Part shown: positions 28,062 through 37,257 of the stretch, one piece after another | How the letters are laid out: every line of letters starts with the position of its first letter | How positions within the stretch are numbered: the first letter of the stretch is position 1 | NCBI RefSeq assembly: GCF_017497985.1 | Contig: NZ_JAGDFV010000014.1 | Span: forward strand, 1-64,000 | Direction of reading: 5' to 3' | Length of the DNA stretch: 64,000 bases | From: Meiothermus sp. CFH 77666 | Lineage (GTDB): Bacteria > Deinococcota > Deinococci > Deinococcales > Thermaceae | The notes under the pieces: generated by a model | What the model was told of the DNA's origin: nothing | What the model saw: the letters and a program-made list of their open reading frames with translations, nothing else | Database searches by the model: none | Made by a program: the position numbers and the translations under genes

Positions 28062-28538
28062 GTACTTCCTCCTTGAGGCAACAACTTCTCTTGTGTTGTG
28101 CTCCTAGAATACATGACACTCTGGAATTTGTGTACCGGGTTCAAAGCTCTTCTGAAAATTCAGTCTCAGTTAGCATTTGCAGAGAACGGCCCTTTCAAGG
28201 GCACAAGTGTACCTGCTTCACCTAAACACTCGACAAGGCTCCATGCGGTGAATGTAGGTCGTTGATATGGCTGGCCTGTATGGTGTCAGCAACCTCCCGC
28301 CTGTAGTGAAGGCCCGGCTGGAGGGCTTTCTAGCTCAGGGCGGTCGGGGTTCCTGAGGGGTTTTTCGCTCTGGATATACAAAGGAAGGTTAGCACAATCG
28401 CCATCAGCCTTGTACCAAATCTGCTCAGAAGTGACCCAAAAGCGATATACAAGTCCCTCGGACGCGCCCCCTGGCGCGGCAAGTGAGGGGCGCGTTTAGC
28501 GCCGCTCACGCGCAGAGCTGGTATTGGTTGTGTATGGT
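28062..28538. other. Non-coding stretch upstream of the Liv operon
   Basis: 477 bp between livK (minus) and the DinB-like gene (minus). It contains the Liv-operon leader, a degenerate AGCTCTTCTGAAAATT segment that faintly recalls R1, and the MITE-like element R6 (28412-28524). No credible gene. Confidence 0.55.
28412..28524. repeat. ATACC-ended MITE-like element R6
   Basis: It begins GTACCAAATCTGCTC and ends GAGCTGGTAT; the reverse complement of the right end, ATACCAGCTCTGCGC, matches the left end at most positions. Inside, ACGCGCCCC (28462-28470) pairs perfectly with GGGGCGCGT (28487-28495). Confidence 0.55.
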
Positions 28539-29039
28539 TCAACCGGCCTCCACGTACGAGGCGATGTACTCCAGTTCTTTCAGATGCCGCAGGTCGTGGC
28601 CGGCCAGCATCTTGACGATGAAAGCGATGGTCTCGGGGCCGCGTTTGGGGTGGTAGGCCACCCTGTCCCAGTCCTGGGGCTCGAGGTGGCGCAAAAGCTC
28701 GAGGTTCCAGCGCCGCAGGCCACTAAAAGCGTCCAGGGCCAGCCGGGCCGAGTAGCTCTCGTAGTTGCGGTAGCGAATACCCCAACGGTCGTGGTCAAAC
28801 GCCTGGGCTTTTTCGGCCCCCGCCAGGGCCTGGCGCAGGCGGAAGCCGTAGCCAATCTCGAGATCGGCCAGGTGGCAGTAGATCTCCCCCGCCGTCCAGT
28901 GCGTGAGTTCGCAGCCGCGGCTCATATCCAGGCGTGGGAACAGGTCGCTCAGCAGTTCAGGCGTCTGCGCCAGCACTTCCAGGGGGTCACGGTCGCCCAG
29001 GGCCTCGAGGTTCTTCTGGACATACTCGAGTTTTTCCAT
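28539..29039 (-). CDS. DinB-superfamily metal-binding protein
   Basis: 166 residues, four-helix bundle type. The metal-site His residues expected for DinB/YfiT folds are seen in IYCHLADLE, and in the C-terminal helix MLAGHDLRHLKELEY. The FRLRQALAGAEKA and AYHPKRGPETI segments match DinB_2-like proteins. Family members are thiol-dependent or stress-related transferases, but the substrate cannot be assigned. It is transcribed toward the TldE gene's 3' side and appears monocistronic. Confidence 0.75.
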   Translation of the reverse strand: MEKLEYVQKNLEALGDRDPLEVLAQTPELLSDLFPRLDMSRGCELTHWTAGEIYCHLADLEIGYGFRLRQALAGAEKAQAFDHDRWGIRYRNYESYSARLALDAFSGLRRWNLELLRHLEPQDWDRVAYHPKRGPETIAFIVKMLAGHDLRHLKELEYIASYVEAG

Positions 29040-29078
29040 AGAACCATGCTAGAGCCAGAACCCAGGTACAGAATTCCC

Positions 29079-30401
29079 CTACGCCCCGGCAAAAGACAGT
29101 TCAGCCACCTCGACCATGGGTGAGCCCACGATGCCCATCAAGGGGTTCCACTCGAGCTCCGTACCCAGCGCAGTGATGTTGGCTAGCAGCTCCAGGAAGT
29201 TGCCCGCCACCGTAAAGTTCTCCACCGGGTAGGCCACCTCGCCCCCCTCCACCTTGAGGCCCAGGGCTTGCAGGCTGAACTCGCCCGAGATGGGGTTGGC
29301 TCCGGCGTGCAGGCCCATCAGGTCGCTAATAATGATGCCCTCGTCTTGCTGTACGCCCTGCCCCGGCTGTACGAAAAGGTTGGTCGGCGCTACACCCAGC
29401 ACGCCTTTGTAGCTGCGCGAGGCATGACCGGTGTTCTCGACCCCCATTTTGCGGGCGGTCTCCGAGTTGTGGGCGAAGGTTCGCAACAGGCCGTTCTCAA
29501 TAAAGACCGTGCGCTTAGCGGCGGTGCCCTCGGCGTCGAAAGGGCGCGAGGCCAGCCCGTCGGGCAGGGTGGGGTCATCTACCAGGGTAAACATCTCCGA
29601 AGCCACCCTCTGCCCCATCTTTCCAGCCAGCAGGCTCTTACCCTCCAGCACATTCTTGGCCGAGAGCAGGAACCAGCCCATCATCCCCAGGAGTTGCCCA
29701 AAGGCTTTGGGCTCGAAATAGGCTTTGTAGCGCCCGGTTTTGAGCGGGCGGGCCCCCAGCAGCCTGCCGGTATTTTGCAGGAAGGCTTGGGCGGTGCGAC
29801 CCGGCTCGAGGGCATGGAACTCCCTGGAGAGGTCGAACTCGTAGCCCTGCTTGAGGCTACTGCCCTCGGCCATGATGGCACTGGTCAGGAGCAGGGCATA
29901 GCCGTTGCGGAAAGCCCCCGCCACCCCCTGGGTGGAACCCAGGGTGGCCTGGGTCTCGCGCTCGGAGTAGCGGGTCATCTGCACCTGCTTGACCCTGGCA
30001 TCGGCCCGCAAACCAGCCTCGAGGTCGAGCGCCGCCTGGCGCTTGTGCTCCAAAGGCGCCGAAAGCCCCTCGCCCAGCAAGTCGTGCTGGCCCAGCGCCC
30101 CCCCGGCGGGCAGGAAACCCCCCGTCTCCGACTGCAAGAGGGCGTTCTCGTGGGCCTCCTGGAGCACCCAGTCCAGGGCTTCCGGGGTGCGCTCCTCGGT
30201 GTAGGCGTAGCCGGTCTTGCCCTCCACCACTACCCGTACCCCGATCCCCCCCTGGGTGGCCTGGGTAATCTCCTCCACCTTGCCATCGTGGGCCTGGATG
30301 GTCAGTTCGCGGGTGTGGGTGGCCAGCACTTCGGCATCAATTCCCAGCGCCTTGGCCTTTTGTAACAGATAGTCCCTGGCTTCTTCAAAAGTCATAGACA
30401 T
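29079..30401 (-). CDS. pmbA: TldE/PmbA metalloprotease-family partner subunit
   Basis: 440 residues of the TldD/PmbA fold. It lacks the HExxxH zinc motif, which identifies it as the TldE (PmbA) half. Family blocks include THTRELTIQAHDGKVEEITQ, GIGVRVVVEGKTGYAYTE, RTVFIENGLLRTFAHNS and NPLMGIVGSPMVEVAELSF. With TldD it forms the TldDE protease, which degrades unfolded peptides and matures some peptide natural products. It lies 87 bp downstream of tldD in the same orientation. Confidence 0.92.
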   Translation of the reverse strand: MSMTFEEARDYLLQKAKALGIDAEVLATHTRELTIQAHDGKVEEITQATQGGIGVRVVVEGKTGYAYTEERTPEALDWVLQEAHENALLQSETGGFLPAGGALGQHDLLGEGLSAPLEHKRQAALDLEAGLRADARVKQVQMTRYSERETQATLGSTQGVAGAFRNGYALLLTSAIMAEGSSLKQGYEFDLSREFHALEPGRTAQAFLQNTGRLLGARPLKTGRYKAYFEPKAFGQLLGMMGWFLLSAKNVLEGKSLLAGKMGQRVASEMFTLVDDPTLPDGLASRPFDAEGTAAKRTVFIENGLLRTFAHNSETARKMGVENTGHASRSYKGVLGVAPTNLFVQPGQGVQQDEGIIISDLMGLHAGANPISGEFSLQALGLKVEGGEVAYPVENFTVAGNFLELLANITALGTELEWNPLMGIVGSPMVEVAELSFAGA

Positions 30402-30488
30402 TCCTCCGGAACGCAGGGTTCAGGTCTTGGGGCACAGGGCTTAGAGCAGCACAACCCAGTCCCTGACCCCTATCCCCTGACCCCTGCT

Positions 30489-31883
30489 CTAGGCTTGCCC
30501 TCCCACCACAATCTCCGAAATGAGCAGGTGGGGCTGGCCCACCTCCACCGGCAGGCTGCCCGAAAGCGAGCCGCACATGCCGGGGCCCATCTCGAGGTCG
30601 TCCGATACCGCCACAATGCGCTGGATGCTCTCGGGGCCCTTGCCCACCAGCATGGCCCCCCGCACCGGTTCCTCGATGCGCCCGTGGCGGATGATGTAGC
30701 CTTCCTTGACGGCAAAGTTGTACTCCCCCGAGCCGGGTCGTACCTGCCCGCCGCCCATATCGGCGGCATACAGGCCGTACTCGATGCCCTCGAAAAGTTT
30801 TTCCCTGGGCGTGCTGCCGGGGGCAATGAAGGTGTTGCGCATCCGGCTGGTAGGGGCAAAGGTGTAGTCCTGACGGCGGCCCGAGCCGGTGGGCCGGTAG
30901 CCGGTGAGCAGGCTCCCGAGCCGGTCTACCATGTAGCTCTTGAGCACCCCATTCTCGATCAGTACCGTACGTTCGCTGGGCCGGCCCTCGTCGTCGAACT
31001 CCTGCGAGCCCCAGCCGTGGGGGGTGGTGCCGTCGTCTATGTAGGTCACCACCTCGGAGGCCACCTTTTCCCCAAGCTTGTCGGAAAGAACGCTGGCCTT
31101 TTTGGCGACCGAAGTGGTTTCCAGCAGGTGTCCCAGCGCCTCGTGGAAGATCACGCCGCCAAAGCCGTTGCCAATCACCACCGGCATACTGCCGGCCGGA
31201 GCCGGTTTGGCCCGCAGGTTGGTCAGGGCCTGCATCCCGGCCTTGCGCCCAATCTCGGCGGGAGGGTAGCGGTCAAAGAGCTCGAGGCCCATACTCAGCC
31301 CCGGCCCCACCACCCCGGTCTGCATCCCGCTTTCGTCCTGGGCGATGGCGGTCACGTAGAGGCGCGTCCGCACCCGGCGGTCCTCGGCCCAGACACCCTC
31401 GCTATTGGCAACCAGGACTTCCTGCTCCCACTCCATCAGGTTGCTCTGCACCTGCTTGATCTGAGGCCCCACCTGGGCCCCCGCCTCGGCCTCACGGATG
31501 CGCTCCAGACGGTAACGTTTGTCTCTGGCCGTGAAGGGAATGGCGGGCGCGTGCAAACCCCGGGCCACCGCCTTGCGGAAGTCGAGCCCACCCCGGCCAC
31601 CAGCGTCCACCTGCCCGGCGCTGCCCTTGAGTTTGACCAGGGTTTCGGTTAGCTCCAGCAGGCTCTCGGGGCTCAGGTCGTTGGTATAGGCGTACACCAC
31701 CTCGGTTCCGTAGAAGAGCCGCAGGCCCGCCCCATACTCGATGCCGCTGGTGGCTTCCTTCACCTCGCCCGAAAGCACCCGCAGGGCCCGCCGCCGCCAG
31801 CGCTCCACATATAGCTCGGCAAGCTCGGCCCCCCCTGCACGGGCTTTCTGTAACACCTCACTAACCAGTGCTTCTGCTAGCAC
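30489..31883 (-). CDS. tldD: TldD metalloprotease catalytic subunit
   Basis: 464 residues from GTG 31883, chosen because AAAGGAGG lies just upstream of it; an in-frame ATG at 31904 would place that RBS inside the gene. The zinc motif HEALGHLLETT (HExxxH) lies in the middle, followed by VVTYIDDGTTPHGWGSQEFD and ENGVLKSYMVDRLGS. C-terminal LISEIVVGG closes the fold. It is the active half of TldDE and cotranscribed with tldE. Confidence 0.94.
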   Translation of the reverse strand: MLAEALVSEVLQKARAGGAELAELYVERWRRRALRVLSGEVKEATSGIEYGAGLRLFYGTEVVYAYTNDLSPESLLELTETLVKLKGSAGQVDAGGRGGLDFRKAVARGLHAPAIPFTARDKRYRLERIREAEAGAQVGPQIKQVQSNLMEWEQEVLVANSEGVWAEDRRVRTRLYVTAIAQDESGMQTGVVGPGLSMGLELFDRYPPAEIGRKAGMQALTNLRAKPAPAGSMPVVIGNGFGGVIFHEALGHLLETTSVAKKASVLSDKLGEKVASEVVTYIDDGTTPHGWGSQEFDDEGRPSERTVLIENGVLKSYMVDRLGSLLTGYRPTGSGRRQDYTFAPTSRMRNTFIAPGSTPREKLFEGIEYGLYAADMGGGQVRPGSGEYNFAVKEGYIIRHGRIEEPVRGAMLVGKGPESIQRIVAVSDDLEMGPGMCGSLSGSLPVEVGQPHLLISEIVVGGQA

Positions 31884-32019
31884 AGTTCCTCCTTTGGCCC
31901 CCACAGCCTATCAAGGAAAAAAGCAGGTTATTGGGTACCCAGGTTGCATTCTGGCCCGATTATGCGTTGCAAAAATGTCCGAAAACCGACCTCGCCGTCT
32001 CTGATTGCAGATGAAGTTG

Positions 32020-32118
32020 GAGCGCCATACACCATTCTGAGCCACCCGATGAAGAAAACTTTGTCCTGGACAAGACCTTGGCCACCTGGATGGGCGCAAC
32101 ACCCGTGAAGAGCGCTTT
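32020..32118. repeat. Dispersed repeat family R1, copy d
   Basis: GAGCGCCATACACCATTCTG at the left, then AGCCACCCGATG, CTTTGTCCTGGACAAG, TTGGCCACCTGGATGGGCG, and the right end GTGAAGAGCGCTTT. It aligns with R1c with few gaps. Confidence 0.75.
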
Positions 32119-32160
32119 AGTACTGCCTTCCTGACTGATAGCCTGGCAAGGATGCGCCTG

Positions 32161-32336
32161 ATACCAAATCCACCAGAACCTCTTATCTTCTCCCACATGG
32201 GGGGAGAAGGTGGTGACACCTCGTCAGCAGCATTCAGGAATAACCTCAGTAACGTCAATAGCTGCGTAGTGGGGTGTCGCCGGATGAGGGGTATGGGAAT
32301 GCCTCTCAAAGATACCTGTTCAGGAGAAGTTGTCAT
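32161..32336 (+). repeat. ATACC-ended MITE-like repeat family R3, copy b
   Basis: Begins ATACCAAATCCACCAGAACC and ends GTTCAGGAGAAGTTGTCAT. Same order and spacing of blocks as R3a on the opposite strand: CTTCTCCC...GGGAGAAGGTGG, GTCGCCGGATGAGGGG, GCCTCTCAAAGATA. The right terminus GGTAT has decayed to GTCAT. Confidence 0.85.
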
Positions 32337-32419
32337 CACATCCCCGCCCGGCGCTTCATGAAGGCCCGAATGCAAATCCCTCATGCTCGAGCTCGCCAGC
32401 AGCTTAAACTGAGGGCGTT

Positions 32420-33640
32420 TTGGCGGTTCTTCGCTTTTTTGCCACCATTATGGCCGTGCTGTGGCTGGGTGCAACCCAGGGCCAGAGCCTGCCGCCGCCT
32501 CGGATAGGCGACCAGCCGGGCTTCACGCGGGTGGTGCTGGAGCTGCCCAAGGATGCTACCTACACCCTCGAGCCCCTGGGCGCGGCCCTGCGCGTCACCC
32601 TGCCGGGGCAGAGCGTAGCCCCCGGGATTCACTTCGCGAGTCTACCTGAGCTGGCGGGCTATGTCCTGGAGCAGCACGAGGATAAGGCGGTGCTGATCCT
32701 GCTCACGCCCCAGGGGGTCACGCCCCGCTCAGGGTACAAGACCATGACCCTGGCGGCCCTGGAGGGCAACGGGCAGCGGTTGGTGATTGACCTTTCGGGG
32801 GCCTTTGTGGACACCAGTCCGCTGCCGCCCCCCCCTGGCTTTCGCTTTGTCAAGGCCAATGGACGGCGCTTTTCGGTGGTGGTGGACGCTGGGCACGGCG
32901 GGCCCGACCCTGGGGCCATTGGGCCGGTGGCGGAGAAAGCGGTGAACCTCGAGGTAGCCTTGCGGGTGCGCCGCCTGCTGCAAGAGGCCGGGGTGGAGGT
33001 GACCCTGACCCGCGAAAGCGATACGGCCTTTTCGCCCGACAAGCGCACCGACCTGACCCAGCGCGTAGCCCTGGCCGAGGGCAAACACCTCTTTGTTTCC
33101 ATCCACGCCAACGCCACCGTGCCCGCCCGGGCCGATGGGTGGTGCGGCCTGGAAGTCTACTACTATGGCCCTCCTGGTGCCCGCCCCTTCTTCCCGCCCC
33201 CGGCCCCCCTCACGCCCACCCCGCCTGTGGCCATCACCTCCAGCCCTCTGGACGTACTAACCACCCTAGCCCAGCCGGGCACCCTCGACCCCGGCGCCCA
33301 GCCCGGCCCCGAGGATGTCAACCCCATCCCGCCCCAAAGCCTGCCCACCCCCACCCCGCAGATGAACTCCGCACGGCGCATGGAGCTCTCGCGCACCCTG
33401 GCCTCGAGGGTGCTTTCTTACATGCTGGGGGCTACCGCCGCCGTCAACCGAGGGGTACGCAGCGCCGATTTCTTTGTGATTCGCTACACCAGCGTGCCGG
33501 CCATCCTGGTGGAGATGGGCTATCTGAGCCACCCCATAGAGGGACAGAACCTGCGCGATTCTAACTACCTGGACCGCATCAGTTATGGCATCGCTCGAGG
33601 GGTGCTGGAGTATCTGGAGAACGATCATCCGCTCGAGTGA
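32420..33640 (+). CDS. N-acetylmuramoyl-L-alanine amidase (Amidase_3) with N-terminal AMIN-like domain
   Basis: About 406 residues. There is a signal peptide (FFATIMAVLWLGATQGQ), then a beta-rich AMIN-like domain at about 25-150. The Amidase_3 catalytic domain opens with VVVDAGHGGPDPGA (zinc His), with LFVSIHANA and the catalytic Glu in AILVEMGYLSHP. A Pro-rich insertion of about 60 residues splits the catalytic domain after EVYYYGPPG. It hydrolyses the MurNAc-L-Ala bond of peptidoglycan in the periplasm, for cell separation. TTG 32420 preceded by GAGGG gives the longest frame; ATG 32450 is an alternative. Confidence 0.9.
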   Translation: MAVLRFFATIMAVLWLGATQGQSLPPPRIGDQPGFTRVVLELPKDATYTLEPLGAALRVTLPGQSVAPGIHFASLPELAGYVLEQHEDKAVLILLTPQGVTPRSGYKTMTLAALEGNGQRLVIDLSGAFVDTSPLPPPPGFRFVKANGRRFSVVVDAGHGGPDPGAIGPVAEKAVNLEVALRVRRLLQEAGVEVTLTRESDTAFSPDKRTDLTQRVALAEGKHLFVSIHANATVPARADGWCGLEVYYYGPPGARPFFPPPAPLTPTPPVAITSSPLDVLTTLAQPGTLDPGAQPGPEDVNPIPPQSLPTPTPQMNSARRMELSRTLASRVLSYMLGATAAVNRGVRSADFFVIRYTSVPAILVEMGYLSHPIEGQNLRDSNYLDRISYGIARGVLEYLENDHPLE

Positions 33641-33855
33641 GCATCAATGTTCGTCATAGGCGACATGCTGCAACACCGTGGCTGGCTCAGAGGTTTGGTA
33701 ACAAAGATTCCCCTATGCGCTAAAGTTTCCCCAATGAATCGCTCACCGCCGTTTTGGGCAATCACCGTGCTTCAAAATGTGGCGTAAAACAAGTCACCAC
33801 TGCGCAAGGTGGTCTCGCTCTGGTGAAGCACTACAGACGCTCCTTTCAAGCCTTT

Positions 33856-33891
33856 TTGCATAACTGCAACTTCTCAGTTACCCTACTCGGC
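33856..33891 (+). promoter_or_regulatory. Leaderless promoter of the cation antiporter
   Basis: -35 TTGCAT (33856-33861), 17-bp spacer, -10 TACCCT (33879-33884), then seven bases to ATG 33892. No Shine-Dalgarno. The geometry puts the transcript start at the A of ATG. Confidence 0.65.
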
Positions 33892-34854
33892 ATGGAGTTT
33901 GTGCTCAGCTTACTGCTCATTGCAGGCGGGATCGTGCTTCTGTACTTTGGGGGCGAAGCGCTGGTGAAAAACGCGGTGGTGCTGGCCCGTAGTTGGGGCA
34001 TCAGCACCATGGTGGTGGGTCTGACGGTGGTGGCCTTCGGCACCAGCAGCCCGGAGCTGGCGGCCAGCCTGGCAGCGGCCCTTTCAGGTAGCCCGGCCAT
34101 CGCCATTGGCAACGTGGTGGGTTCCAATACCTTGAACATCCTGCTCATCCTGGGGGTCACGGCACTGGTGGCGCCCATCCGGGCCCAGGCGCAGTTCATC
34201 AAGCGCGAGGTGCCCATCATGATCGGGTCGGCCTTGCTGTTGTTTTGGTTTTTGTACTTCGACCAGCAGGTAAGCCGCCTGGAGGGGCTTCTGGCAGTGG
34301 TCTTGCTGGGCCTGTACATCTGGTTCCTATACCAGAGCAGCGCGGGGGAAAGCGCCGAGGTACAGGGCGAGTTCGACCAGGAGTATGGCCGGCCCGTTCG
34401 GGCGAGCTGGCAGACCTACGGGGGGGTGGTGTTGGGGCTGGTGCTCCTGGGAGTGGGGGCCCGCCTCCTGACCATCGGGGCGGTGGAGCTGGCCCGGGCC
34501 TTCGGGGTTCCCGAGCTCATCATTGGCCTGACCATCGTGGCCCTGGGCACCAGCCTCCCGGAGGTGGCCGCCTCCATCATGGCGGCCCTGCGCCGCGAGC
34601 CAGACATCGCCCTGGGCAACATCGTGGGCTCCAACGTCTTCAACATCCTGGGCATCCTGGGCATTACGGCCCTGGTACAGCCTATTGGCCTGCCCTGGGA
34701 GAGCATCCAGCGCGACATGTGGGTGATGCTTGGGGCCAGCGTGCTCCTGTGGCCTTTTCTGGTCACCGGTTTCAGGCTAGGGCGCAGGGAGGGGGGCGTT
34801 TTTCTGGGGTTGTACGTGATTTATGTTGCCCTGCTCATCCGAGCGGCTACCTAA
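33892..34854 (+). CDS. Ca2+/cation antiporter (CaCA family)
   Basis: 320 residues from ATG 33892, which sits in leaderless-promoter geometry; 46 upstream in-frame codons are non-coding. Ten membrane helices occur in two inverted halves. Each half carries an alpha-repeat: VAFGTSSPELAASLAAAL with GNVVGSNTLNILLILG, and VALGTSLPEVAASIMAAL with GNIVGSNVFNILGILG. Both ion-coordinating Glu residues are present. An acidic cytoplasmic loop (GESAEVQGEFDQEYG) separates the halves. It exchanges Ca2+ (or other cations) for Na+ or H+ across the inner membrane. The last four bases overlap the convergent holA. Confidence 0.93.
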   Translation: MEFVLSLLLIAGGIVLLYFGGEALVKNAVVLARSWGISTMVVGLTVVAFGTSSPELAASLAAALSGSPAIAIGNVVGSNTLNILLILGVTALVAPIRAQAQFIKREVPIMIGSALLLFWFLYFDQQVSRLEGLLAVVLLGLYIWFLYQSSAGESAEVQGEFDQEYGRPVRASWQTYGGVVLGLVLLGVGARLLTIGAVELARAFGVPELIIGLTIVALGTSLPEVAASIMAALRREPDIALGNIVGSNVFNILGILGITALVQPIGLPWESIQRDMWVMLGASVLLWPFLVTGFRLGRREGGVFLGLYVIYVALLIRAAT

Positions 34855-35789
34855 TGCGCCGCTGGCTGGTGAATGCGGGCCAGCCGGGCAATGGCTCGCT
34901 CGAGGGCCAGACGCATGTCCCTGCCGGTTTTGGCGGCCTCCTCGGCCTCGATTAGAATTTCCAGGGCCTGGGTAACGGCCTCCCCGGTCATTTTTTTGGC
35001 GAGCAGCAGGGTCTGTTTGGCCGCGTAGGGGTGCATGCCCAGGGCGCTGGCCGCTATGCCCTCCCCCATCATGGGGTCGTCCTGCAATAGCGCCCAGGCT
35101 CTGGCCACCCGCACATACTGCCAGGACAGCGCCCCCAGAATCCGCAGGGGGTCTTCACCCCGCTCGAGGAGTTCGCGGGCATACTTGAAGGCCTGGGTGA
35201 GCTTGCCCTCGGTGGTCGAGCGCACCAGGTCAAAGCCGGAGATGGGCGTATCCAGGGCCGCCAGGGCCTGTACTTTCTCGAGGGTAATGGGGGGAGATAC
35301 CAGGCAGAGTTTCTTGAGCTCCTGGTCGAGGGCTTCCAGCCCCATAGCAGGGTTCTCGGCGCTGCCCTTGCCCCCCACCAAACCCGCCAGATACGACGCA
35401 ATGGCCCCCGGCAGCTTCAGGTCGTAGTGGCGGGCGCGGTTGATGACCCAGTTGGTCATCTCCTTGGGGCCAGGGGTGGGGTGGTCGCGCTTCTGGGCCT
35501 TGTCGGCATACCACTTGCTGCGAGCCGCCGTAGGGCGCGGGTCGAGCAGCAACACCACCGCATCCGATGGCAGGCTTTCCAGCACTTCCTTGAGGGGTTT
35601 CCACTCGGCCTCGGTCAGGTCGCGCAAATCTACCAGGGCCCCGCTGGGGCCAAAGAGCCCTCCACTGGCTTCCTGGGCCACCAGAGCGGGCTCGGGGGGC
35701 ATCAGGCGGGGGGCCAGACCCTGTAAGTGGGCCTCTTGCAGCAGGGCTTCTCGGGCCAGAAAGCTGTCACCGGTAAAAACCTGGATCAT
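34851..35789 (-). CDS. holA: DNA polymerase III delta subunit
   Basis: 312 residues of the HolA fold. The N-terminal FTGDSFLAREALLQ replaces the degenerate P-loop region. Then AAA+-like strands (VLLLDPRPTAARSKW), and the C-terminal helical collar with LSWQYVRVARAWALLQ and KQTLLLAKKMT. It is part of the clamp loader that opens the beta clamp. It is on the minus strand, transcribed alone and convergent with the antiporter gene with a four-base overlap. Confidence 0.9.
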   Translation of the reverse strand: MIQVFTGDSFLAREALLQEAHLQGLAPRLMPPEPALVAQEASGGLFGPSGALVDLRDLTEAEWKPLKEVLESLPSDAVVLLLDPRPTAARSKWYADKAQKRDHPTPGPKEMTNWVINRARHYDLKLPGAIASYLAGLVGGKGSAENPAMGLEALDQELKKLCLVSPPITLEKVQALAALDTPISGFDLVRSTTEGKLTQAFKYARELLERGEDPLRILGALSWQYVRVARAWALLQDDPMMGEGIAASALGMHPYAAKQTLLLAKKMTGEAVTQALEILIEAEEAAKTGRDMRLALERAIARLARIHQPAAH

Positions 35790-35946
35790 GCCAGGGGCAG
35801 GATACCAAAGGGGGGACGTAGGGGTTAGGGGTCAGGGGTTGAGGGTCAGGGAATAGTTACAAAAAGGCTTTGCAGGACACATCCTGGCCCTTCGCCGCGG
35901 CAAAACCAATGCCTGCACAAGGCACTACTTTACTTTTCTGACTATC

Positions 35947-36306
35947 TTACGCCACGGGCTCGAGCGCCGTTGGTTCGGGAGTGGGCTCGTGCGGCGCTGG
36001 CGACTCGTCAGATGGGCCGGGTTTATGCCCATGTTTGTCGGACTTTTCGGCTTCGGGCTTGACCCCTTGACTGCTGGCGTATTCCCACCAAAGCTGCAAA
36101 AGCTGGGGCTCGAGGTCGGCCACCACCCCCTGTAGCCGGGTCAGCTCGTTGCGGGCCAGGCCGCTGTTGATGACCACGTTGACGGGCTTTAGGGTGAACT
36201 TGGCCCAGGTATTGCCGTCGCGGGTTACGAAGATGTGCGGTTTTTCCTGGGCGCTGCCCGACTTGACATAGAAGCGAAAACCACCCCGGCGCATGAGCGT
36301 CAACAT
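35947..36306 (-). CDS. DUF4160-like protein with acidic Pro-rich tail
   Basis: 119 residues. Residues 5-80 resemble DUF4160 (GFRFYVKSGSAQEKPHIFV, WAKFTLKPVNVVINSGLARNEL, WWEYA). Residues 85-119 are a low-complexity Pro/Glu/His tail unlike the family. DUF4160 genes often pair with DUF2442 genes, but no such partner is present. A TANNNT -10 element (TAAAAT) lies six bases before ATG 36306 with no Shine-Dalgarno; ATG 36294 is an alternative start. Function unknown. Confidence 0.65.
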   Translation of the reverse strand: MLTLMRRGGFRFYVKSGSAQEKPHIFVTRDGNTWAKFTLKPVNVVINSGLARNELTRLQGVVADLEPQLLQLWWEYASSQGVKPEAEKSDKHGHKPGPSDESPAPHEPTPEPTALEPVA

Positions 36307-36422
36307 GGCCTAATTTTAACGGCCCCTGGTCTGGCCTGCGGTGCTTCTGACCACCCTGGGCGTTACGCAAGCCTTGCACAGCCCACCCTCACGCTGGCTT
36401 TTTTCGTATAGATTGAATCCTG

Positions 36423-37142
36423 GTGGACAACCGCCTGCGGCTTCTGTTGATTGTAGCCCTGCTGGGTAGCTTCGCGCTTTACAGCTGGCGCGGCCTGGGC
36501 GAGGTTTTTCGAGAACGCGGGCGCTACACCGATGCTCTGGGGCTGATACCCGCAGCGACCACCCCCTTGAGCTTTGCGGTGCCCTCCCTGCGTGAACTGG
36601 TGGTGCGCTACCACCTCGAGCCCACCCAGGCCACCTGTGCGCTGTGCCATATCGGGAAGGAAAGCGCCAAACAACTCAATCCCTTTGGCCGGGACTATCA
36701 GGCCATCGTGCGCCGAATGCTGGATGAAACTGTGGCTGCCGACAGCCCAGAAGCCCGCAGCATCTTCCAGCTCAACGTGGTGCAGATTCGCCAGGCCATC
36801 CAGGAGGTCACCCTGGATGGGCTCGACTCCGATGGCGATGGTTTTGACAATGACCTGGAACTGCTCTTCGGTTTCTGGCCCGGTGAGGCCCAGTCCAGGC
36901 CCAGTCTGAGCCGCCAAATCTTACTGGACTACCGTGCTCAACTGCGCCAGCTTGCCCGGAATGGGTACCTTGAAACCCTCTTGAAGTCGGGGATCCAGGT
37001 CGGGCGCAATGACGCTCTGGAGTCCAGAACGGAGGCTGTCTCGAGGCGCAGTTTGCTCGCTTACTGGGGTTTTGCCACAGAGCGCACGCCATTGGTGCGG
37101 CTGGAACGGCTGGCCCTCTACAAAGCTGCTCTCAATCGGTAA
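36423..37142 (+). CDS. membrane-anchored monoheme c-type protein with EF-hand-like loop
   Basis: 239 residues, GTG start. An N-terminal membrane helix or uncleaved signal (about 5-21) is followed by a single haem c motif CALCH at 72-76 within ATCALCHIGKESAKQLNPFG. A Ca2+-loop-like sequence DSDGDGFDNDLE lies at 135-146. No other recognisable domain. It is likely periplasmic and anchored to the inner membrane. A role in electron transfer is inferred from the haem motif only. TATAGAT lies 10 bases upstream. Confidence 0.65.
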   Translation: MDNRLRLLLIVALLGSFALYSWRGLGEVFRERGRYTDALGLIPAATTPLSFAVPSLRELVVRYHLEPTQATCALCHIGKESAKQLNPFGRDYQAIVRRMLDETVAADSPEARSIFQLNVVQIRQAIQEVTLDGLDSDGDGFDNDLELLFGFWPGEAQSRPSLSRQILLDYRAQLRQLARNGYLETLLKSGIQVGRNDALESRTEAVSRRSLLAYWGFATERTPLVRLERLALYKAALNR

Positions 37143-37257
37143 TGTCAGCTTCACCTGAACGCTCAACTTTGATGAACCCTCACACAGGGCGACACAAGGC
37201 CTGTGGCATGCGACCTTTTCAAGCTAAACGACGACCCCACACCCGAATAAACCACCC

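Larger units (their letters stand above)
31884..32419. other. Non-coding stretch made largely of repeats
   Basis: 536 bp between divergent tldD and amidase genes. It holds R1d (32020-32118) and R3b (32161-32336), which together fill over half of it. The rest has no recognisable gene. Confidence 0.7.

Noticed and set aside
28146-28170. AGCTCTTCTGAAAATTCAG as another R1 copy
   Set aside because: Only the first block resembles R1; the TTTGTCCTGGACAG and GAAGAGC blocks are absent.
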